From Terriglobia bacterium (GTDB lineage: Bacteria > Acidobacteriota > Terriglobia > Acidiferrales > UBA7541), in the NCBI GenBank assembly GCA_020073375.1, contig JAIQFG010000015.1, positions 1 to 64,000 of the forward strand: 64,000 nucleotides of DNA, given 5' to 3'. The position numbers were made by a program, and so were the translations under genes. Positions 9,186 to 18,277 of this stretch are shown piece by piece. The notes below the pieces were generated by a model, which worked only from the letters and a program-made list of their open reading frames with translations, searched no databases and was not told the origin of the DNA. Every line of letters starts with the position of its first letter. Position 1 is the stretch's first letter.

Positions 9186-9198
9186 GGAAGGGAAACCA

Positions 9199-10311
9199 AT
9201 GTCTGGAATCACGCTGAGCGAATTGCTGAAAAAAATGATCGAGCTGGGCGGCAGCGACCTGCACATCACCACCAACAGCGCGCCCCGCGTGCGCGTGCAC
9301 GGCAAGCTGAAGCCCATGGACATGGCTCCGCTGACCGCCGCCGACACCAAGGCGCTGGCCTACAGCGTCCTGACCGACGCGCAGAAGCACCGCTTCGAGG
9401 AAAACCTGGAACTGGACTTCTCCTTCGGCCTGAAAAATCTGGCGCGCTTCCGCGGCAACCTGTTCCAGCAGCGCGGCGCGGTGGGCGCCGTGTTCCGGAC
9501 CATTCCGTGGGAGATCAAGAATTTCGACGCGCTCGGGCTCCCCGTTGTGGTGAAGGCTCTGTGCGAAAAGCCGCGCGGGCTGGTGCTGGTCACCGGGCCG
9601 ACCGGCTCGGGCAAGTCCACGACGCTGGCTGCCATGCTCGACAAGATCAACACCGAACGTGAAGAGCACATGATCACGATCGAGGACCCCATCGAGTTTC
9701 TGCACAATCACAAACGCTGCCTGGTGAACCAGCGCGAAGTCCATTCGGACACGCACTCGTTCGCCAACTCGCTGCGCGCCGCCCTGCGCGAGGATCCCGA
9801 CGTGGTCCTGATCGGCGAAATGCGCGACCTGGAAACCATCGAGTCGGCGCTGCGCATCGCGGAAACCGGCCACTTGACCTTCGCCACGCTGCACACCAAC
9901 TCCGCGATCTCCACCATCAACAGAATCGTGGACGTCTTCCCGTCCTACCAGCAGCCGCAAATCCGCGCGCAGCTTTCCATGGTGCTGGAGGGAATCCTTT
10001 GCCAGTCGCTGTTACCGCGCGTGGACGGGCGCGGGCGCGCCATGGTCATGGAAATCCTTATCCCCACTGCGGCCATCCGCAACCTGATCCGCGAGGACAA
10101 GATTCACCAGATTTATTCGGCCATGCAGACAGGCACGGGCACCAGCGGAATGCAGACCTTCAACCAGAGCCTGGCCAACGCCTATTTTGGGAAGTTAATC
10201 ACTTTGGAAATCGCCATGTCACGTTCGTCCAATCCCGAGGAGTTGCAGGATATGATTAACCGAGGGGTGACCTCGCCTGCTTCCCGCGGGCCTGCACCAG
10301 TTCGGCGGTAG
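9199..10311 (+). CDS. pilT: type IV pilus retraction ATPase PilT
   Basis: 370 residues. Walker A GPTGSGKSTTLAAML, Asp box EDPIEFLH, Walker B GEMRDLETIESAL, His box FATLHTNSA, and the PilT-specific retraction motif as AAIRNLIREDK near residue 290. No zinc Cys pairs, as expected for PilT. AAGGGAAACC precedes the ATG. It depolymerises pili (twitching, DNA uptake). Being in line with pilB and pilC supports a functional extending/retracting pilus. Confidence 0.95.
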   Translation: MSGITLSELLKKMIELGGSDLHITTNSAPRVRVHGKLKPMDMAPLTAADTKALAYSVLTDAQKHRFEENLELDFSFGLKNLARFRGNLFQQRGAVGAVFRTIPWEIKNFDALGLPVVVKALCEKPRGLVLVTGPTGSGKSTTLAAMLDKINTEREEHMITIEDPIEFLHNHKRCLVNQREVHSDTHSFANSLRAALREDPDVVLIGEMRDLETIESALRIAETGHLTFATLHTNSAISTINRIVDVFPSYQQPQIRAQLSMVLEGILCQSLLPRVDGRGRAMVMEILIPTAAIRNLIREDKIHQIYSAMQTGTGTSGMQTFNQSLANAYFGKLITLEIAMSRSSNPEELQDMINRGVTSPASRGPAPVRR

Positions 10312-10418
10312 TTGAGTGAGCGGGCCGCGTTTGTTGCCCGCGGCAAATATGAGACTGCCCTCCCGCGAAGATTTTAATCCGGGATCGGGCATGGGGACAT
10401 CTGAGGAGGGATAGAAAG

Positions 10419-11633
10419 ATGCCGGTTTTCACATATCGCGGAACCAACCGAGCCGGGACCACTGTTACCGGCGAGCAAGTGGCCCAGAGCAAGACGGAAC
10501 TGGTCAATACGCTCAAGCGCCAGCAGATCAACGTCACCAAAATGTCCGAAAAGGGCAAGGAATTCAACCTGCCCACGTTCGGCGGCGGCGTCGATTCCAA
10601 GGAGCTCGCCGTCTTCACGCGCCAGTTCTCGGTGATGATCGACGCCGGATTGCCCCTGGTGCAGTGCCTGGAAATCCTCGCCGGGCAGCAGGAAAACAAG
10701 GTTTTCCAGAAAGTGCTCACCGGAACGCGCGCCGCTGTCGAAGGCGGATCGACCCTTTCCGCTTCCATGCGGCCGTACGACAAGGTGTTCGACGCCCTGT
10801 ACGTCAACCTGGTCGAGGCCGGAGAGACCGGGGGTATCCTGGACACCATTCTGCAGCGGCTTTCCTCCTACATTGAAAAGAACGTGAAGCTGAAGCGCGC
10901 CGTGAAATCCGCGCTGGTCTATCCGGTGGCCGTGTTGCTGGTCGCCGCCAGCGTTATCGTCCTCCTGTTGTGGAAAGTGGTGCCGATTTTCGCCACGTTG
11001 TTCCTGGGCCTTGGAGTTGACCTGCCTCTGCCTACGCGAATCGTGATCGGCCTCAGCAATTTTGTCGGCAGCATTTTCGGATTCCTGATCCTGGTGGCGT
11101 TTATCGGAGCGGTGATCGGCCTGAAAGTCTGGTACGGAACCCCCACGGGCAGAATGGCCATAGACCGCACGCTACTGAAGCTCCCGCTCATGGGTATCCT
11201 GCTGCGAAAGATCGCGGTCGCTCGGTTTACGCGCACATTGGGAACGCTGATCTCCAGCGGCGTGCCCATCCTCGAAGGCTTGGACATCACGGCGCGCACG
11301 GCGGGCAACGCGGTCATCGAAAAAGCGCTGCTGCAAGTTCGCAAAGGGCTGGAACAGGGGCGCAACCTTTCCGATCCGCTGAAGGACACTGACGTATTCC
11401 CCGGCATGGTCACGCAGATGATCGGCGTCGGCGAACAGACCGGAGCGATGGACGCCATGCTCCAGAAGATCGCCGATTTCTACGAAGACGAAGTGGACGC
11501 CGCGGTCAAGGACCTGCTGTCCGCCCTTGAGCCCATGATGATCGTGTTCCTGGGCGTGGTCGTCGGCGGCATCGTTATTTCCATGTACTTGCCGCTGTTC
11601 ACCCTGATCGGACAGTTGAGCAGCGCGCACTAG
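10419..11633 (+). CDS. pilC: type IV pilus inner-membrane platform PilC
   Basis: 404 residues with two GspF domains. Each has the usual F(T/A)RQFSVMIDAGLPLVQCL-type entry (first near 65, second RTLGTLISSGVPILEGL near 270) and hydrophobic helices at about 165-195, 215-240 and 375-400. An ATG with GAGGAGGG upstream is a clear start. PilC anchors the PilB/PilT motors and the pilin. The 107-base gap after pilT holds no recognisable element. A diverged paralogue lies at 21399. Confidence 0.95.
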   Translation: MPVFTYRGTNRAGTTVTGEQVAQSKTELVNTLKRQQINVTKMSEKGKEFNLPTFGGGVDSKELAVFTRQFSVMIDAGLPLVQCLEILAGQQENKVFQKVLTGTRAAVEGGSTLSASMRPYDKVFDALYVNLVEAGETGGILDTILQRLSSYIEKNVKLKRAVKSALVYPVAVLLVAASVIVLLLWKVVPIFATLFLGLGVDLPLPTRIVIGLSNFVGSIFGFLILVAFIGAVIGLKVWYGTPTGRMAIDRTLLKLPLMGILLRKIAVARFTRTLGTLISSGVPILEGLDITARTAGNAVIEKALLQVRKGLEQGRNLSDPLKDTDVFPGMVTQMIGVGEQTGAMDAMLQKIADFYEDEVDAAVKDLLSALEPMMIVFLGVVVGGIVISMYLPLFTLIGQLSSAH

Positions 11634-11753
11634 GCCGCAAAATTCTCGCGTTTGGGGGCGGTTCTCGCAGGGCCGCCCCGCAACTCATTCTGGAAACAGC
11701 CCGAGCAGGAATTTCAAAATCGGAACGGCCTTCGGCCGACTCGTTCGCCTCGA

Positions 11754-13367
11754 ATGGACTTGACACAAAATGTCGCTGCATGGCTCGGATGGCTGTCGCG
11801 CGTCCGATTTTTCCTGATCACGCTGCTGCTTGCGCTGGTCCTGGTTCTGGGAAAGACCAGCCAGCTTGCGGTTTCCACGCGCCTGTTTATTCCGCTGATC
11901 ATTCTCTGGTACACGCTCGCCATCGTGTACACGATCCTGATGCGCTGGATGCCGGTGGCCTCCTGGCATGGCCCCATGCAGATGGTGTTCGATCTCTTGC
12001 TGGTCACCTGCCTGATTTATCTCACCGGGACGCAGGACAGCTACTTCATCTGGCTGTACCCGCTGGCGATCATCGTGGCCAGCATTTTGTTTTCGCGTGA
12101 GGCTACGTTTATCGTTGCCGGGCTGAGCTTCGTCCTGCTCGGCGGGCTGACCGAACTGATTTACTACAACATTTTGCCGCGCCTGCAGGTGGAAATTCCC
12201 AGCAGCCGGCAGTTGCAGACCTGGATTTTCAGCAACCTGTTTTATTTTCTGGCCGTCGCCTACTTGTCGAGCTTGTTGGCGCAGAGTCTGCGGCGCCAGG
12301 GCGCGGAACTGGAAGTGAAGCGCGGGGAATTGCAGGACCTGCAGGCCTTCAACGAAGACATCATCCATTCCATGCGCGGCGGTTTGCTGACAACCGATCT
12401 CGAGGGCCACATCCTGCTGCTGAACCGCACCGGCGAGGAGATTACGGGATACAAATTCCGCGACGTGCGCGGCGCGCTGCTTCAGGATTTGTGGCCCGTG
12501 TTCTGGCTCCCCGGCGAAGCCACCGCGGACGGAAAACTCCCGCAGCGGCAGGAAATTGAATTTCTCACGCCGGAGGGGCACCAGCGCTTCATCGGAATTT
12601 CCGCTTCGCCCTTGCGCACCGGCGAGCGCCGCACCACCGGATACGTGTTCAACTTTCAGGACCTCACCAGCCTGAAACTCCTGGAGCAGGAAGTGGCCAC
12701 CAAGGAGCGCATGGCGGCGCTGGGCAGGCTGTCGGCGGCCATCGCGCACGAAATCCGCCAGCCGCTCACCGCCATGGCCGGAGCCGTCAAGGAGCTGGGG
12801 CGACTGGTGCCGCTGCAGGAGGACGAGCAGCACCTGGTCGGAATCGTCAGCCGCGAATCCGAGCGGCTTAACAAAATCATCACCGAGTTCTTGAATTATT
12901 CGCGCGAAAAAACCTATGACTTCTCCGAGGAGGATGTCAGCCGCTTGCTGGACGAGACGCTGACGCTGCTCGAGCGCAACCCGCAGGTGGACGACCGCTA
13001 CCGGATCGAGCGCACGTTCACCGGCTCGGAAGTCCGGGCGCGCGTGGACCGCAACCGCATCAAGCAGGTGTTCTGGAATCTTTCCGACAACGCCCTGCGC
13101 GCCATGCCCAACGGCGGCGTCTTGTCGGTTTCGCTCGAAGTCGTCCCGTTCTGGGTGCGCATCCGCTTCCGCGATACCGGCGCCGGCATCGATCCCAAGC
13201 ACACCGCGAAAATTTTCGAGCCGCTGCAATCGAATTTCGCCGGCGGCACCGGCCTGGGCCTCGCCATCGTGTACCAGATTGTGCAGGCGCACAGCGGCCG
13301 CATCGCGGTAGTCTCCGAAAAAGACCGTGGCGCCGAATTCACGGTGGAATTGCCGCGCGTCGCATGA
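11754..13367 (+). CDS. pilS: PilS-like sensor histidine kinase
   Basis: 537 residues from ATG 11754; the open frame reaches 11652 but the extra residues look non-coding. About six N-terminal helices (20-180) match PilS. A short coiled linker ([19 protein letters not shown]), a PAS domain ([15 protein letters not shown]) and His[15 protein letters not shown] follow, then HATPase boxes ([36 protein letters not shown]). PilS senses pilin level in the membrane and phosphorylates PilR. It sits between pilC and pilR, the usual place. Confidence 0.9.
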   Translation: MDLTQNVAAWLGWLSRVRFFLITLLLALVLVLGKTSQLAVSTRLFIPLIILWYTLAIVYTILMRWMPVASWHGPMQMVFDLLLVTCLIYLTGTQDSYFIWLYPLAIIVASILFSREATFIVAGLSFVLLGGLTELIYYNILPRLQVEIPSSRQLQTWIFSNLFYFLAVAYLSSLLAQSLRRQGAELEVKRGELQDLQAFNEDIIHSMRGGLLTTDLEGHILLLNRTGEEITGYKFRDVRGALLQDLWPVFWLPGEATADGKLPQRQEIEFLTPEGHQRFIGISASPLRTGERRTTGYVFNFQDLTSLKLLEQEVATKERMAALGRLSAAIAHEIRQPLTAMAGAVKELGRLVPLQEDEQHLVGIVSRESERLNKIITEFLNYSREKTYDFSEEDVSRLLDETLTLLERNPQVDDRYRIERTFTGSEVRARVDRNRIKQVFWNLSDNALRAMPNGGVLSVSLEVVPFWVRIRFRDTGAGIDPKHTAKIFEPLQSNFAGGTGLGLAIVYQIVQAHSGRIAVVSEKDRGAEFTVELPRVA

Positions 13368-13371
13368 ATTA

Positions 13372-13444
13372 GTAGGACAGGCTTCAGCCTGTCGCTTTTG
13401 AATTTCGAGAGCCGAAAACCGCACAGGCTGAAGCCCGTGCCACC
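13372..13444. repeat. family A palindrome doublet (A2)
   Basis: Left unit GTAG plus GACAGGCTTCAGCCTGTC is intact. The right unit GCACAGGCTGAAGCCCGTGCCACC has drifted and lost the CTAC foot. Lies between pilS and pilR. Confidence 0.85.
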
Positions 13445-13481
13445 ATAAGAATCGCCGGTTAGCGGAAGGAAACAGTTTTTC

Positions 13482-14873
13482 ATGGCCCACATCCTGATCG
13501 TCGACGACGAGCGCTCCATCTGCGAGCTGCTGGAGATCACCTTCCGCAAGGAAGGCCATCGCGTCGAAATTGCCATGAACGGGGAACAGGCCCGCCGCAA
13601 ATTCGAGTCCAGCATTTTCGACATCGTGATCTCCGACATCCGCATGCCGGACACCACGGGCGTCGAGCTGCTGCAATTCTGCAAGGAAATTTCCCCTAAC
13701 AGCTATTTTCTGCTGATCACCGGACTGCCCACGCTGGAAACCGCCATCGCCGCCATCAATTCCGGCGCCGACCGCTACGTGATCAAGGACCACGAGCTGG
13801 TTGACCAGTTGCGCCGCGCCGTCCGCCAGGTGGACGAAACCCTGAAGCTCAAGGACGAAGCCGGATACCTGCGCCGCGAGCTGCGCCGCCTTACCGGCCT
13901 CGACAACATCATCGGCCACAGCGCCGGCATGCGCGCCGTCTTCGACATGATCATGACCATCGCGCCGCAATCCAGCCGCGTCCTGATCACCGGCGAAACC
14001 GGCACCGGAAAAGAGCTGGTAGCGCGCGCGATCCACGAAAACAGTTCCCGCAGCCTTAAGCCGTTCATCACCATCAACTGCGGAGCATTTCCGGAAACGC
14101 TGCTTGAATCGGAGTTGTTCGGCTACGTAAAAGGCGCGTTCACCGGCGCCAACGAAAACCGCGAGGGATTGTTCAAGGCCGCCAACGGAGGCACGCTGTT
14201 TCTGGACGAAATCGGAAACATGAGCCAGACCATGCAGGTGAAACTGTTCCGCGTCCTGCAGGAAGGCAAGGTGCGCCCGGTCGGATCAAACGAGGAAACC
14301 GACATCGACGTCCGTGTGATCACGGCCACAAACAAAGATCTGGAAAAGGCCATCGCCGCCGGCGAGTTTCGCGAAGATTTGTTCTACCGCCTCAGCGTGA
14401 TCCCCATTCACTTGCCCGCGCTGCGCGAAAGAAGGGAAGACATCCCGCTTCTGGCGCGTTCCTTCCTCGAGCGTTTCCGCAAAACCATGGAGAAGCCGGT
14501 CGAGGGCATAAGCCCCGAAGCCATGACCCTGCTCGAAGCTTACGAGTGGCCCGGCAACGTCCGCGAACTGGAAAATACGATGGAACGTTCGGTGGCGCTC
14601 GAAACAGGCCCGATGATCTCCGCCGCCGTCCTCCCCGAAAAAATCCGCAATCCGGGACGCCGCGAAGCTTCGGAAGACGCCGTTTTCGAGAACGGCTCCG
14701 CGCACATCCCGGAAGCCGGGATCGATCTGGAAAAGCATATTCAGGATCTGGAGAAGGCTTATATCCTGTCGGCGCTGAAAACCTGCGATGGGGTGGGGAC
14801 GCGCGCCGCGGAATTACTGAAGATGAGTTACCGCTCGTTCCGGCATTATTCGAAGAAATATAGCATTCGGTAG
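13482..14873 (+). CDS. pilR: sigma-54 response regulator PilR
   Basis: 463 residues. Receiver with D52 (IVISDIRMPD), AAA+ domain with GETGTGKE, intact GAFTGA sigma-54 loop (KGAFTGANENREG), GGTLFLDEIGNMS and the R-finger region, and a C-terminal Fis-type HTH (TRAAELLKMSYRSFRHY). The last helix-turn-helix and the partner PilS fit PilR. A near-consensus sigma-54 promoter sits in front of pilA at 17040, which is its expected target. Separated from pilS by repeat A2. Confidence 0.92.
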   Translation: MAHILIVDDERSICELLEITFRKEGHRVEIAMNGEQARRKFESSIFDIVISDIRMPDTTGVELLQFCKEISPNSYFLLITGLPTLETAIAAINSGADRYVIKDHELVDQLRRAVRQVDETLKLKDEAGYLRRELRRLTGLDNIIGHSAGMRAVFDMIMTIAPQSSRVLITGETGTGKELVARAIHENSSRSLKPFITINCGAFPETLLESELFGYVKGAFTGANENREGLFKAANGGTLFLDEIGNMSQTMQVKLFRVLQEGKVRPVGSNEETDIDVRVITATNKDLEKAIAAGEFREDLFYRLSVIPIHLPALRERREDIPLLARSFLERFRKTMEKPVEGISPEAMTLLEAYEWPGNVRELENTMERSVALETGPMISAAVLPEKIRNPGRREASEDAVFENGSAHIPEAGIDLEKHIQDLEKAYILSALKTCDGVGTRAAELLKMSYRSFRHYSKKYSIR

Positions 14874-14976
14874 TTAGAGTGGATTCTGTTTTAAATGCGC
14901 TGAAGCAGTGGCTTTGATCGTGAGTTTAAACAAACCCGCCATTCGAAAATTAAACAGGAAGTGTAACTGCCGCAAA

Positions 14977-15052
14977 GTAGGACAGGCTTCAAGCCTGTCG
15001 CTTTTGGCGTGACCTAGCAACCCGAACCCCGACAGGCTGAAGCCTATCCTAC
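14977..15052. repeat. family A palindrome doublet (A3)
   Basis: GTAG plus GACAGGCTTCAAGCCTGTC on the left (one extra A in the loop) and GACAGGCTGAAGCCTATC plus CTAC on the right. Lies between the convergent pilR and glycosyltransferase genes, 11 bases from the latter's stop, so it may serve as a two-way transcription end. Confidence 0.9.
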
Positions 15053-15063
15053 TGGCGCGCTGC

Positions 15064-16383
15064 TTACATGGTTGGGAGGGGCCCAACGGGTGTCACCGCA
15101 GCGGATCGCCGCGCCAATCGCCCGCGCAGCAAGGCAATCGTCTGCCCCACGCCATACGCCGCAAGCACCATCATGATCGGATCCATGGGGAACCGGTACC
15201 GCAGGGAAGCGTGCGTCAGGTAAAAGACGGCCGGGAAAATCAAAAGGACCATGGCATAGGGAAACGCATCCACACGCCCCGCGCGATACGCGAATAACGC
15301 GCCGGCGAACGTAAAAAGCGACAGCAGCACGTTCAGGATCATGAACAGCTTCAGGTAATACGGGCTGTAGGACCAGGAATCGATGGGGCTGTCGCTCACG
15401 GCCAGCCAGTTGTTGATGAAGCGGTGGAACGAGAACTGCAACGTATCCAGCGGATGCGTGCGGATGAAGGCGAAGGCCTCCCGCTGCTTTTCGGCCATGT
15501 AGGCGATTTCGCCCATGCGCTTGTATTTCAGGGCTTCCTGAAAATTGTCGTTGGGGTGCAGCCAGGGCGTCCAGGAATCGGGCACGTCGGGATTGTTCCC
15601 GAGCCACAGTTCCAGGCCGAAGTTCGAGCGCAGGACAATGAATTTGCCGAAGACGCGATAGTTGCGGACGGTCCAGGGCACCAACGCGATCGCGAACACC
15701 AGAATCGCGGCCGAGGAAAACTTGATCCACGGCGCACCGTCCCGCCGCGAATTCCACACGACCCATCCCACCAGGAACGGAAGCAGCGACAGGACCGAGG
15801 GATTGATCAGCACTCCGGCGGCCCAGAGCGCGCCGTATCCGGCCCACGACCATACCGTCTGCGCCTCATGCATGGAGAGCGTGGCCCAGAAAATCAGCGC
15901 CAGGAAAAGCGCCGTCATCGAAGTGTCCCAGATCCAGGTGAGCGGGAAGAACAGGGAAGTCGGCAGAAAGACCCAAAACCAGGAGGCCCACACGGCCACG
16001 GCTTCTCCAAAGGATTTTCGAGCGATGCTGTAGATGGGAATGATCGTCAGCGCGGCAAACGCGTAGTTCAGCGTCTGGATAATCATACGCGAAAGGTCGG
16101 TGTAGGTTCCCCAGATCTTGAAAATCCCGGCGACGATGTAGGGATAGATCGGAGTGAACCAGACCGTCGGCCCCGAATCGACCATGCGCAGGGGTGAGGA
16201 AAATCCCTGCCCCGCTGCGATGGCGCGCGCCACGCGGCCCAGCTCATACCCGTAGGGCAGAAAATCCTTCACCGCCAGCGGAGCGACCTTCCAGGCGTGA
16301 ACAAGCAGCAACATCCGCGCCGCGAAGGCAAACGCAACTATGAAGACCGGCGATCGGACAAGACGATGGAAAAATTGGACCAT
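15064..16383 (-). CDS. GT39/ArnT-like membrane glycosyltransferase
   Basis: 439 residues from ATG 16383; the frame is open to 16461 but the extra 26 residues are uncharged filler without a ribosome site. About ten helices. The first loop carries GQGFSSPLRMVDSGPTVWFTPIYPY, the position where GT-C enzymes of the PMT/ArnT clan bind a polyprenyl-linked sugar, and FFPLTWIWDTSM matches a later conserved helix. It should transfer a sugar from a lipid carrier at the outer face of the inner membrane. Lying beside the pilin genes, pilin glycosylation is a reasonable guess but not shown. The ribosome site (CAGGAG) is 15 bases from the ATG. Confidence 0.75.
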   Translation of the reverse strand: MVQFFHRLVRSPVFIVAFAFAARMLLLVHAWKVAPLAVKDFLPYGYELGRVARAIAAGQGFSSPLRMVDSGPTVWFTPIYPYIVAGIFKIWGTYTDLSRMIIQTLNYAFAALTIIPIYSIARKSFGEAVAVWASWFWVFLPTSLFFPLTWIWDTSMTALFLALIFWATLSMHEAQTVWSWAGYGALWAAGVLINPSVLSLLPFLVGWVVWNSRRDGAPWIKFSSAAILVFAIALVPWTVRNYRVFGKFIVLRSNFGLELWLGNNPDVPDSWTPWLHPNDNFQEALKYKRMGEIAYMAEKQREAFAFIRTHPLDTLQFSFHRFINNWLAVSDSPIDSWSYSPYYLKLFMILNVLLSLFTFAGALFAYRAGRVDAFPYAMVLLIFPAVFYLTHASLRYRFPMDPIMMVLAAYGVGQTIALLRGRLARRSAAVTPVGPLPTM

Positions 16384-16553
16384 GAGAAACGGCGGTTGCT
16401 CCTGAAAGATACAGACGCTTTCGAGAACATTCAGTTTATTGGCAGCCCGCCCCTGGCGCAATTGGAACCGCCAATTCCGCCGCCTGCGAATGTCCTTTTA
16501 GTTAGCAGGCAGCGCTGAAGTGTCCTGGGGAGAACTCGCCCTTGTTAGCCTTT

Positions 16554-16618
16554 GTAGCGCCCGTCTTCAGGCGGGCAATTTGGAATCAGGCGCATGACCG
16601 CCTGAAGGCGGGCGCGAC
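16554..16618. repeat. family B palindrome doublet (B1)
   Basis: GTAG followed by CGCCCGTCTTCAGGCGGGCA, then the inverted unit CCGCCTGAAGGCGGGCGCGAC. Both arms carry small mutations compared with the copies at 56289 and 58661, and the right foot is CGAC instead of CTAC. Confidence 0.85.
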
Positions 16619-17039
16619 ACTCGGCAAAATCAGGTTCCCACGCAGACTCTGAAGCCGCCGATTTGTGAAACCTTTGCGCGGGCATTTGGCTGCAGCGCTG
16701 CACCTTGCCTGAGCGCGAGCATCGCGCGAATGGATTGTCCTCAAGAATCTTCGAACACAAAATCGTCTGTGAGCAAGAGGTGGCAGTTTGTTCCAACCCT
16801 CGGCCGAATTGGTCAGTAGCGAGTAACCCCCAAACCAATGAGAATCGTATCCCTGGACGTCCATTTCGGGATGCCAAGTTCTGGCCATTCCGGACGCCAA
16901 AGTTTGTCACACTGGAGGCCATTTGAGAGGGACCGGAAGCGAATTGGGGGCGGTTGCGGGCCAATCGAAATACTGTAACTTGTTCGTATTCAAATGCTTG
17001 CATGGATTGTGTCGCGAGCGTTACCCACCCCCTCCCCCC
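16619..17039. other. long pilA upstream region
   Basis: About 420 bases with no plausible gene. It ends in the sigma-54 promoter of pilA and so should hold the upstream activator sites. GTGTC at 17009-17013 and GTCAC near 16903 resemble the TGTC half-sites reported for PilR in other bacteria, but such short words are weak evidence. Confidence 0.4.
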
Positions 17040-17057
17040 TTGGCATGGCAGTTGCTT
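17040..17057 (+). promoter_or_regulatory. sigma-54 promoter of pilA
   Basis: TTGGCATGGCAGTTGCTT fits the TTGGCAcG-N4-TTGCT consensus with the invariant GG (-24) and GC (-12) correctly ten bases apart; only the C after GGCA differs. Transcription should start near 17067, leaving about a 60-base leader before the pilA ATG. PilR encoded 2 kb upstream is the natural activator. Confidence 0.9.
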
Positions 17058-17127
17058 CTTAGGAGGGCGTTCCCCGGTACGGGACAAAACAGTTTCTGGT
17101 TATTACAAAAAGAGGAGCTAAAGACTA

Positions 17128-17583
17128 ATGCGGAATAAACAGAAGGGTTTCTCACTTATCGAATTGCTGATCGTGGTTGCGATCATTTTGATCATCGCGG
17201 CCATCGCTATCCCGAACCTGCTGCGTTCGAAGATGGCGGCCAACGAAGCGTCTGCGGTCGGTTCGCTGCGCACGATCAACACGGCTTCGGTGGCGTTCTC
17301 CACCACCTACGGCAACTATCCCACACAGCTCTCGGATTTGGCGACGGGTTCCTCAGTGTCCTCGACTTCGGCGGATCTGATTGACACGGTTCTGGCCAGC
17401 GGCACCAAGAGCGGCTACACGTTTGCGTATGGCTCGGCGACGCCCTATCAGCAATACTCCCTGACGGCCTCCCCGACCACGGTGAACGTTACCGGTCAGC
17501 GCTACTTCTTCACCGACCAGTCCGGTGTGATCCGCGCGAACACGGCGGGCGCTGCAACTTCCGCCAGCACGCCGATCAGCTAA
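17128..17583 (+). CDS. pilA: type IV pilin PilA (major pilin candidate)
   Basis: 151 residues. Very short leader MRNKQKG, cleavage after G7 giving mature Phe1, and the classical N-terminal helix with Glu5 (FSLIELLIVVAIILIIAAI). The globular part has the acidobacterial-type repeat of small residues (TYGNYPTQLSDLA...) and no C-terminal Cys pair, so no classical disulphide D-region. GAGGAG lies ten bases before the ATG, downstream of a near-perfect sigma-54 promoter and directly followed by a strong terminator, which points to a highly expressed single-gene transcript. Processed by the prepilin peptidase at 41050. Confidence 0.95.
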   Translation: MRNKQKGFSLIELLIVVAIILIIAAIAIPNLLRSKMAANEASAVGSLRTINTASVAFSTTYGNYPTQLSDLATGSSVSSTSADLIDTVLASGTKSGYTFAYGSATPYQQYSLTASPTTVNVTGQRYFFTDQSGVIRANTAGAATSASTPIS

Positions 17584-17604
17584 ACGGCCCCAATCATTGT
17601 GTCC

Positions 17605-17638
17605 AAGGGGAGGAATCCTGACGGTTCCTCCCCTTTTT
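17605..17638 (+). terminator. rho-independent terminator after pilA
   Basis: GGGGAGGAA (17607-17615) pairs perfectly with TTCCTCCCC (17625-17633) around a nine-base loop, and TTTTT follows. It begins 22 bases after the pilA stop and sits between the two pilin genes, so it should limit read-through into the second pilin. Confidence 0.92.
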
Positions 17639-17697
17639 CACATACAGACGCAGTCAGAAGTAGAGGTTCGAGGCAAGAAGCAAGGTGCGAGGTGAGT

Positions 17698-18207
17698 ATG
17701 TCCGGGCAACAAGTCCAAACGGGTGCAGCAAAGGCGAATCGAAGGAAAGCAGGATTCTCCCTGATCGAACTCCTGATCGTGGTGGCTGTGATCCTGATCA
17801 TTGCGGCAATCGCCATCCCTAATTTCATCCGCTCGAAAATGATGGCCAATGAAGCGGCAGCGGTGCAGAATTCGCGCAACATCACGACCGCCGAAGTAGT
17901 CTATTCCACAACCTACGGCATCGGCTTTTCACCCTCCCTGACGTCGCTGGGAGGCAACTCGGCCGTGGTCGACCAGAATAATGCGGGTTTGATCGATAGC
18001 GTTCTGGGAGCCGGCGCCAAGAGTGGATACTCGTTCACCTATAACGTCCTGACGCAGGATGCCCTGGGCCACGTCACCGGCTACTCGTTGAACGCGGACC
18101 CGCTGAACGCCAACACGGGAACGCGCCACTTTTATACCGATCAAACTTCCGTGATCCGCGCGAACGAAACCACCACGGCAGGTGCGACGGATCCTGCCAT
18201 TCAATAA
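17698..18207 (+). CDS. second type IV pilin, paralogue of pilA
   Basis: 169 residues from ATG 17698 (GAGGTG just upstream). The leader is longer (25 residues, ending RRKAG), then mature FSLIELLIVVAVILIIAAI with Glu5. The first 45 mature residues match the upstream pilin almost residue for residue (IRSKMMANEAAAVQNSRNI), and both have a TTYG block and end near a conserved RHFYTDQTSVIRAN / RYFFTDQSGVIRAN motif, so this is a tandem duplication. No own promoter was recognised; expression probably depends on read-through of the terminator. A minor or alternative pilin is likely. Confidence 0.9.
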   Translation: MSGQQVQTGAAKANRRKAGFSLIELLIVVAVILIIAAIAIPNFIRSKMMANEAAAVQNSRNITTAEVVYSTTYGIGFSPSLTSLGGNSAVVDQNNAGLIDSVLGAGAKSGYSFTYNVLTQDALGHVTGYSLNADPLNANTGTRHFYTDQTSVIRANETTTAGATDPAIQ

Positions 18208-18277
18208 TTCCCGGAGACGCTCCGGTGTGTTCCGCCCGAGGTTCCTTCCAAGGGCGCAGGCCTGTTACACTGAGCAA

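Noticed and set aside
11685-14036. 783-codon minus-strand frame across pilS and pilR
   Set aside because: Spans two well-defined genes and repeat A2; composition is typical of an antisense frame.
16545-17087. Minus-strand frame in the pilA upstream region
   Set aside because: Translates repeat B1 and the sigma-54 promoter, has no domain and no ribosome site.
17128-18207. Short conductive-type (Geobacter) pilin
   Set aside because: Both pilins have full globular domains (151 and 169 residues), unlike the truncated 61-residue type.
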